Part shown: positions 56,586 through 64,000 of the stretch, in pieces | Numbering within the stretch: the stretch's first letter is position 1 | How the letters are laid out: each line of letters starts with the position of its first letter | NCBI GenBank assembly: GCA_033296885.1 | Contig: MU863997.1 | Coordinates: forward strand, 1-64,000 | Direction of reading: 5' to 3' | Origin: Triangularia verruculosa | Taxonomy: Eukaryota; Ascomycota; Sordariomycetes; Sordariales; Podosporaceae | Length of the DNA: 64,000 bases | Made by a program: the position numbers and the translations under genes | The notes under the pieces: model-generated | Seen by the model: only the letters and a program-made list of their open reading frames with translations | What the model was told of the DNA's origin: nothing | The model's database searches: none

Positions 56586-57268
56586 GGTGGTGGTCGTAGA
56601 CTATGTCAATCTAAAATCAAGCTGGATCGGTAGAGCAGTGCCGTATGTAGGTGGTTTCGGCAGGGAGAAGTGCTACTAGGTTAATGCGCCGGTGAAGGTT
56701 CGCTTGCGCCAGATGTCGTTGCGGTGATGGAGTGTTCCTCGCTGAAAATATCTGCCCCGCAGGGATTGATAACGAGCGATAACGGGCCGTGGAGGGGCAC
56801 TCTCATGGTGTCTCGAAATTGAGTTTAATGTCACCTTCACGCATGCCATGTCTGAAATTCAGCCTGTGGGAGGCCAGGATTGAAACCAAGAGTTTATGCT
56901 TCGGAACTGATAGTATTTGCGCCAGCGAAACAACTATTTGCGATCACCAGTCGTAGAGACTCGAGGAGGCTCCCTGTATGGCCCACCAGCAAACGCAAGG
57001 TAGACTCGACCACAAGAACAAACGGCGTGAGACAGGAGGCTTCTACACAACGAGGGCAAGCGCGTTCAAGTTTACTGAAAATATTCGCTCTTTCCTTTGA
57101 GCTATCCACGGGACCGATTGCTGGCTGGGGTGAAGAGGAAGCTACATTCGAGCGAGAGTAACGGCATTGATTGCAAATCCAGTGGAGTCACCCTTGCACC
57201 CGACCAACAATCAGCGGTGTTACTCGTCTCAATCACCAGCTTGACAAAGAACACACATAAATACCGCC
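56586..57268. promoter_or_regulatory. Divergent promoter region
   Basis: A 683-bp region between the GTPase and SET-protein start codons. No gene is supported; it presumably holds both promoters. Confidence 0.45.
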
Positions 57269-58867
57269 ATGGCCCTCCCAATTCAAGACCTCCCTGCCTG
57301 GGCCTGCCTCAACGATGTCTCCTTCAACAATGTCGAGGTGACCACCACCGAGGACAGAGGGTACGGCGTGATCAGCCAGAAGGACCTGAATGACCCTGAA
57401 GGCACCACCGACACTCACCCGCTACTCGCTGTCCCTCACGATCTTGTCCTCAACTCTTTGGCCGTCGAGGAACACGCAAAAGAGGACCGAGAGTTCAAAC
57501 AGCTCTTGGATGCCGTCGGACACCACGTAACCGCCCTTTCAGATCTTCTCTTTCATCCACAGTCAAGCTGATAGTGCCGTAGTCACCCCGGGTCAACGTC
57601 CTACTCTTCCTGCTTGTCCAGTCAGCGCGGAACTCCAATACGCAGCATTTCAATGTGGGTATCTCGAATCCATGGACACAGTACCTCCAGTTTCTCCCCG
57701 AAACGGTCTTGCTCCCTACCGTCTGGACCGAAGATGAAAGGCCGCTGCTTCGGGGCACCTCACTGGAGGTGGCCGTCGGAGCAAAGCTCAGAGCCCTCGA
57801 CAATGAATTTGAAATGATTCGGGAAGCATCCTCTAACATTCCCTGTTGGAACGATCTTCTTTGGCACAGTGGCGCTGTTTCGTTCAACGACTGGGTTCAT
57901 CTCGACGCTCTTTACCGGTCTCGATGCCTCGAGTTGCCCAAATCAGGCGAGTCAATGGTCCCCTGTATCGACATGATCAACCATTCGTCCAAGGCAAGTG
58001 CCTACTACGATCAGAACCCCAGAGATGAGGCAGTACTGTTACTTCGCCCGGGGGTGACCGTATCCAAGGGCCAGGAAGTAACCATCAGTTACGGTGACAC
58101 CAAGTCTGCAGCTGAGATGCTCTTCAGTTACGGCTTCATCGACCCAGAATCAACATCAGAAAGTCTGGTACTCCCTCTGGCACCCTTTCCTGACGACCCA
58201 TTGGCCAAGGCGAAGCTTGTCGCCTTTGGGAAAGCGCCCAGAGTCCACGTGGCTCGGGAGAGCGGTAGCATCCGATGGGAAAGCAGCTTTGCATATCTCC
58301 AGTGTGTCAACGAAGAGGATGGACTGGACTTTCGCATCCTGCAGGACAATGATGGAAATCAACAACTGTGTGTTTTTTGGCAAGATGCGGACGTTACAGA
58401 ACAAATCTCTGAGTTCCAGAAACTAGCCCAGACTCACCCCATTCCCGAGATTCTCAGACTCCGGGTGGTGGTCTCAGTTCAGGAGAACCTTGAGAGCCAT
58501 CTTGAGCAGCTCAAGTCAGAGCTTCCCCCCCACGACGCCTCTTCAGTCAGGCAAGAATGTCTCAGAAATGGTCTGCTGCTTCGACAAATCGAAACGAGTC
58601 TATTGGAAGATGCCACCCAAGCGCTGGAACAAGAGGTGCGTCTCACTGCTTCCCAAGCTTCCCATCTGCAACATGGTGGTGATGGTGGTTTGGGAGAGCC
58701 AAGCTCACCGGCTATGGTAACCAATCGGCGCAGTTGCTAACACGGTCATGCAGAAAAACTCGCTACTGAAAGCCGAAAACGTGGTGGCTTATCTCGGATC
58801 GATGGAGACTTCCAATTCGGACCTAGTCGGCGAGGAGGTGTCCAATGAGGCCGACGACTTCAGCTAA
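57269..58867 (+). CDS. SET-domain lysine methyltransferase, Rubisco-LSMT-like
   Basis: Three exons, 57269-57526, 57583-58635 and 58754-58867, all joined in phase 0; 474 residues. The start MALPIQDLPAWACLNDVSFNNV leads into the SET domain (TTEDRGYGVISQKDL), which is split by a helical insert as in LSMT-type enzymes. The conserved pocket is MVPCIDMINHSSKA, with NH binding the methyl donor, followed by VSKGQEVTISYGDTKSAAEMLFSYGF, whose Tyr is the catalytic candidate. The C-terminal part is the helical Rubs_bind-like domain. Fungal members methylate ribosomal or translation proteins; the target here cannot be told. The final exon is acidic and ends in EADDFS. Confidence 0.88.
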
Positions 58868-61829
58868 TGGTTGCAGACGCACATCATCCTCCTGCTTCTT
58901 TCTGGTGTACTGTACATCGTATGTCAAACGCCATCGAAAGGTTCTGGGTCCTGAGACACGGCTTTGCCGCACCAATCTCAGCATGATTTACTTCTTGACA
59001 AATCCTTTCCTTATATGCAGCTTTCATTTTGCACAGAATGCAAAGCTATATCGCACATCGCTACCTCTACGGACTCGGTGAGATTGTACCTAGGCGGGAC
59101 TACATTGACTAACAAGGCAAAAGGGTCCTCTGCCTCTTGACTAGGTTGTTTCTGAAAAAGTCGGCTTTTCTAATCTCGGATTGCACGTCCCGACAGCGAA
59201 CGGACGCTATAGGAAGCTTTGGTTATTCTTGGAAGGATTTTGGAAGCGACAACAACCAGAACAACGCTACCAAAAGACAAGCTCAACACCGGCCCCCCAA
59301 ACACCACTATCGACAAGGTGTCCCTGGCGGTCAGACTCTTTGTCATACACAACAAGCGTGGTTCGGCCCTGACACCGGTGAAGACACGGCAGGAGAACTT
59401 CTGGAAAAATCAAATGCCTTCTCAGCAGCAAAGCGTCTGCCTTGAATTTATTGACACTCAAAGTCAAATGCAGCCGCCATCAAAGAAACAATCTCCACAC
59501 GACAAGGGGTGTATTTTGCCGGAAGTCGATCTCAAAAAAAAAGGAGACCACCACCCTCCCCCAAAATGCGGGGAAATCTTGGGGACCCTCCTCTTCGCGA
59601 AGAACCGGACTTGTAACGGCGCGATGCTCCTTCTCAGCCTTGGGGTTTCTCTTGTTAGTGCGGAGATGACGTTTAAATCGAAGCCCTGAACGGAATGGTT
59701 CAAACAGAACACTTCTTATGCGCGCTATTTGAAGGTTGTTAAATGTATGCAAGCGGGCTGCTGCTTTGTACAATGGACCGACTTGAGGATATATCGCCGA
59801 CCTGTTATCCAATTTCTCTCGCTCCGAATGAAACAATTCCGACAAGGTCAACCATGGAAGTATTTGCTGGCCGATCTTTGGGAAGAGAGACTTGATCATC
59901 GCTGTTTCAACCTGAAAAGAAGCCCAGCTGTCAAGTTCCAGAGCGGGTGGATATCCAAGGTTCTGTCCTCGATGATGATTTGGGGTATTCGTGCACACCG
60001 ACTCAAGTCCTTTATTACCTGGAGGAAAAATCCCCTCTTTCGGACACTTTGTGCTGGTATTTGATCATCGCCGCCTTGGGTGGCAAGGTGTGAAACTGCT
60101 TGCAGCCTGGTATCCTGGATGGTTTTAGCTGTCATAACGCATGCTGTCGTCGTTATGATAACTTTGGCGAGGCTGGTCACACAGAGGACAGCGATCCTGA
60201 CGAGGGCTTTTGGGGGTTCGCTTGCTCTCTCGCAACTCGTCCCAACAAATGTGTCTGGTCAAATGCATAGAAACCTGGTTGGTAGTATCCCATCGTCGCA
60301 ACGCCCAGGAACTTCGCAACGGTGTTGTGTCTGCCAAGCAGCAGGCAGTCCCACTTTCCAACTTTTGGCCTGCCGAACGCTCATCAAAAGATGCAGTGGT
60401 GATCGCCAGCGTTTTCCAGTCTGTGCCAGTGAAAGTGGCCGACGTTAACCTCAAAGTAGCAAAGGGTAGCCAGTTGGAAAGTCGTAGAAGGTTGTTAGGC
60501 GTGGTTGGCAGAGTCTCGGGAGCTGTTCACGGTACATGCAACAACTTTTTCGGCGGCCCATGATGTGCCACTGCCCATCACTTACCCCGGATCCTGCCAG
60601 ATGGTTGCTGATTGCCTACCACTTCGCCATGCGGCATCCTCGTGATCCAGGATCCAGAAGGCGCCGGTTTCTGGGCTGACGGCAAGCGTACCATTCACGC
60701 ATTCTCCATGATGCCATCATCGTCTATGTGGCCTCCAGCGTGACGAGTTGACGACGGATCTAGCCCCGTGGCCTATCTGAGGAACATCGACGAGGTGGTG
60801 CCATTTTCTGCTCCGGCCACTTTCGAGTGGGTGTGGTCATCAGGAACAGGGGAGTCTGTTTCCCCAGACTGACCGTGGAGACTGTTGAGGGAGAGCTCGT
60901 TAACTCTCAGCTAACGCAATGGCGGGTCCCTGCTCACCCCGGATTCCCCCCCATGTCCTGCTGGACGGTGATTGGGGCTTGTGTAGGCTGGGCGACGTTA
61001 GCAGGCCTGCCATCCAATGACAGCCATGTAATTGCAACCCCTACCACCCTGCCACAAGGGTGCGCCTGGCTGCAAGTGCTGACCGACCGTTTCCATTTTT
61101 TCTCCGCAGATTCCATCGCATATGGCACGCTGCCCAGGGTGTGGGCGAGGGTTTGTCCCCGCGTGGGCCGAAGTCCCCAACGTGTCAGTGGACGGAGGGG
61201 GGTGTGGCCTGCAGCAGCTTGGCTTTGCCCACGGCGCCTTTCCCTTTTTTCCCTCACTCCCGGGGGGGCACACACACTTCCACTCCTGGCTTATCATGCC
61301 CCGTTCCGACTTGTGGGCAGGGCATGTTGTCATTCCATATTAAACCCACCCGCCCCGCCTGTCACGTCTCCCAATTCTACTCTCTGGATTTGAATATCTG
61401 ATTTGCCTCTTCTATTTTACCCATCACCTCCTATTGTTTTTGGTCATTTCATGGTAGAGGTATCTGCACTACAACGACAAAGCCACGGGGTCCGAGACAG
61501 CTTGGTGAGGTCTACCCTGCCTGTGCTCTAGAGATTCCACACACTACGTTACTGCTGCCTTTCGCAGTCGCCCGCACCTCCTGCTTGTCAGCCATTCCGC
61601 GCCGCCCGCAGCCGATACCACCACCATCTTTGCAACACACCAAAAACCACACCGCGACATTTTATTTTTTATTTTTTTTGGCTGGCTGTGTAACCGTGTC
61701 ATTGGGGGAATTGTGCGAATGAGAGGATATCGATAGGCTGTTTATCGTTGTTGAAGGAAGAGACACAAACACACAAATTCAGGGGTATTTTGAACATCGC
61801 CAGAAGTAACACCCGTCAACACGGCCAAA
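58868..61829. promoter_or_regulatory. Long 5' region of the FacB-like gene with upstream ORFs
   Basis: Three kilobases with no supported protein gene, typical of the large control regions of fungal regulators. ORFs of 100-190 codons near 59200-61400 overlap on both strands and have no domain. Two small upstream ORFs are noteworthy: 61451-61531 (26 codons) and 61719-61736 (MRGYR), the latter 94 nt before the main start. T-rich runs lie at 61659-61679. Whether the uORFs are in the mRNA depends on the start site, which is not known. Confidence 0.4.
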
Positions 61830-64000
61830 ATGCCTGGAATCCTCCCCATGAAGGTCATCAAGGTGGGCACAAGCTCCCAGAGCCGTATCGCCCAGGCCTG
61901 CGACAGATGCCGCAGCAAAAAGATTCGTTGCGACGGCATCCGACCTTGCTGCTCGCAGTGCGCCAATGTCGGCTTTGAATGCCGCACCAGCGACAAGCTC
62001 AGCCGTCGTGCTTTTCCCAGGGGATACACCGAGTCTCTTGAGGAACGTGTCCGCGCATTGGAGTCGGAGGTTAGGGAACTGAAGGATTTGCTGGATGAGA
62101 AGGATGAAAAGATCGATATGTTGTCGAAGATGCACAGCAACAGGAGATCGCCGTCAGAGCGGTCACCGCATAGGTCACCACCTCCATCCAGCGTCAGGCT
62201 AGAATCTAGCCCACCACCAAGGGAAGATACCTTCCGTGTTCAGGCTTCGCCGTTGTTGCTTGGAGTTGAGAACTCGGATTCGTATTTTATGGGCGCATCT
62301 AGTGGGCGGAGCTTTATCGGTTTGTTACCCTGTTCTCGTCGTGCGCCCCCTGTATTTTTGCTAACATGTACCTAGAATCATGCAAGAGGAAGATGCAGGA
62401 GAATGGAAAGTCTTGTGCCGACTTCAACCCAGAAGCGTTTCTGCACATCCAGGGATGCTACCCCCTCACACAAAAACAGCCCTCCGCGCATATGCGGATA
62501 CCACCACGGCTGTTCACCGACCGATGTGTCAATGTTTACTTCCAGGAGTGGTCACCCCTATTCCCAGTCCTCCACAGGCACACTTTCTTGCGAGTATACG
62601 AGGAGTTTGTCGCCGATCCAGATAAGATCAAGAACAACCACAAGCTTGCGCAGCTGTATTTGGTCTTTGCGATCGCGGCCCTGTCGAGTGAACAGCCAGA
62701 TCTCGAGCAGATCGCGGCGTGTGAGCAGCAATGGCAACGGGCTCTTGAGGCGATCCTCATGGATAACACTATGATGACGCTTCAGTGCTTGTTGTTGGCG
62801 TTGATGTACTGCACCATCCGGGCCGATTACAAGAGGCTGCAGCACTACAAGGGCATTGCTGTTGGGTTGTCGCATAGGTTGGGGCTCCACCAGAGCCAGA
62901 AACGGTTCTCGTTTGGCGTTTTGACCATTGAGACTCGAAAGAAGGTCTTTTGGTCGCTCTATATGCTTGATTGGTATGCATTCTTTTGCTTTTACTGGTC
63001 AAACACGCGTCGCTAACCGTCCTAGCTTCTCCGCCGCCCTCCTTGGTCTTCCCAAACTCCTCAAAGAAGACGATATCCACTGCGAATTCCCCTCCGACAC
63101 GGACGACGAATATGTTACGGAGAAGGGTTTCCAGCCGAGTCTTCCTGGCGAGGCAACCCGGTTGTCCAACGCACTCGCCCTCTTCCGGGGATCCCGAGTC
63201 CTCGCAAAGGTTCTCGAGAAGATCTATCCTTCGGCGACGTCGCACGATCTCTCACTGCAGCAGATGTCAGCTCTTGAAGCTGAGCTGGACGAGTGGTACA
63301 ACAACCTTCCGCAACACCTGAAACTCACCTTCAAGCAAGACAAGCCCTCTACCGACGTGACAGGCAGCCGGTCCCCTATCCTGGTAAGTGGAACAGATTT
63401 TGTTACGGCGGCTCCACAGATGCTAACCAGATATCCAGGCCCTTGCATACTACCACATCCGAACCCTGATTTACCGCCCCGCAGTGACGTCTAGCCTTGG
63501 TCTGCCCAAGGCGGCTCCCGCGTTGCTTTCTGTTGTGGAATCGAGCAAGTGCATGATTCAGATTATTCAGCTTTTGGAGGAGCGGAGCATGTCCTTCTCC
63601 TTTTGCTTGAACAAATACGACACGCTTATCCTCTGCGGCATGGTCTTGCTCTATCAGACACTCGATCTGAAGCCGGACAGCAAGGTATTGAAGGATCACG
63701 AGAAGTTGGTGAACGGCGTCATCAAGGTGGTGGATAATGCCAACGCGCCGGGATGCTATGATTTCAAGAGAGTGGCGGGGATGCTAATAGCGGTGGAAGA
63801 AGTGCCAGCACCATCGCCCCCGCAGAGTCTGCCGACTCCGCCGAGACAATCCCCGGAGCTCGTGCAACAACACCGAGCTTCACCCGGAGCGGCCCCGTCG
63901 CCGACGGCGATCCACAACAAGATCGGCGGCAATCGCCATGCCAGCATGAGCGAGAATGACCTCCGAATTCAGCAAGAGAAGTTGAGGAGGATATCGATGC
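61830..64000 (+). CDS. facB: FacB/Cat8-type zinc cluster regulator of acetate use (3' end beyond window)
   Basis: FacB (acu-15 in Neurospora) activates genes for growth on acetate and other C2 sources; yeast Cat8 and Sip4 are relatives. Exons: 61830-62319, 62376-62973, 63026-63383 and 63439 onward, with introns of 56, 52 and 55 bp; the frame is still open at 64000, so the C-terminal part is missing. The Zn2Cys6 cluster is at residues 24-51 (Cys24, 27, 34, 41, 44, 51) within ACDRCRSKKIRCDGIRPCC, followed by SRRAFPRGYTESLEERV and a coiled-coil dimerisation segment to about residue 97. The fungal-specific transcription factor domain covers exons 2-4 (YFQEWSPLFPVLHRHTFL, LLLALMYCTIRADYKRLQHY, ETRKKVFWSLYMLDW). 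The N-terminus MPGILPMKVIKVG is strongly characteristic of FacB. Confidence 0.94.

Noticed and set aside
60827..61401. Overlapping ORFs of about 110-190 codons on both strands
   Set aside because: GC-rich sequence gives open frames in several phases; none has a domain, and the stretch fits the control region of the next gene.

Overview
The window is nuclear DNA of a filamentous ascomycete, almost certainly a Sordariomycete close to Sordariales (Neurospora/Podospora/Chaetomium type). The evidence is short introns of about 50-140 bp with GT donors, CTAAC-like branch points and AG acceptors; a 24-residue lipopeptide pheromone precursor of the Neurospora mfa-1 type; and clear homologues of fungal genes such as samB/MUB1, ICE2, PFA3, ZRG17, FacB/Cat8 and class III alcohol dehydrogenase. 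I see no operons, plasmid genes, prophage or CRISPR.

Layout. 0.7-5 kb: cyanase, the mfa-type pheromone gene, a 357-bp MITE with 42-bp inverted ends, and a nucleolar CCDC137-like gene. 5.4-12.2 kb: the 2,165-residue B-block-binding subunit of TFIIIC, with a B-box-like sequence in its own first intron. 14.8-16.6 kb: the MYND protein SamB. 16.6-20.6 kb: no gene seen. 20.6-29.1 kb: a candidate Pol III RNA gene, an unnamed membrane protein divergent from a ZRG17-type zinc transporter, EBP2, and an AIM6-like phosphodiesterase. 30.6-41.3 kb: ICE2, PFA3, a second copy of the candidate Pol III RNA gene, an ER J-protein, a DUF952 protein and glutathione-dependent formaldehyde dehydrogenase. 44-50.5 kb: an AN1 zinc-finger protein, a broken gene, and an endonuclease III homologue whose reading frame continues past two TAG codons. 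51-58.9 kb: a foldback element, an LPL1-like lipase, a YchF-type GTPase with a 10-nt exon, and a SET-domain protein. 61.8-64 kb: the start of a FacB/Cat8 regulator, cut by the window end.

The genes do not form one pathway. They are mostly housekeeping functions: Pol III transcription, ribosome biogenesis, base excision repair, ER membrane biology, zinc homeostasis and detoxification of one-carbon and cyanate compounds, plus one mating gene and one carbon-source regulator.

Three observations stand out. (1) Two diverged loci, at about 20.65-20.87 kb (minus) and 36.01-36.21 kb (plus), share a TATA block, the distance to a putative start, a terminal helix at the 5' end, an internal 10-nt block and an identical 12-nt end running into a T-run. 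They look like a family of Pol III non-coding RNA genes. (2) The endonuclease III gene has 1,162 coding positions in one frame interrupted by only two TAGs. The first lies in a 7-nt hairpin loop, as expected for sexual-stage A-to-I stop-loss editing in Sordariomycetes. (3) The same protein carries a dense array of psi-K-x-E SUMO consensus sites. All gene models were made by eye from splice signals and protein resemblance; no database search was run.
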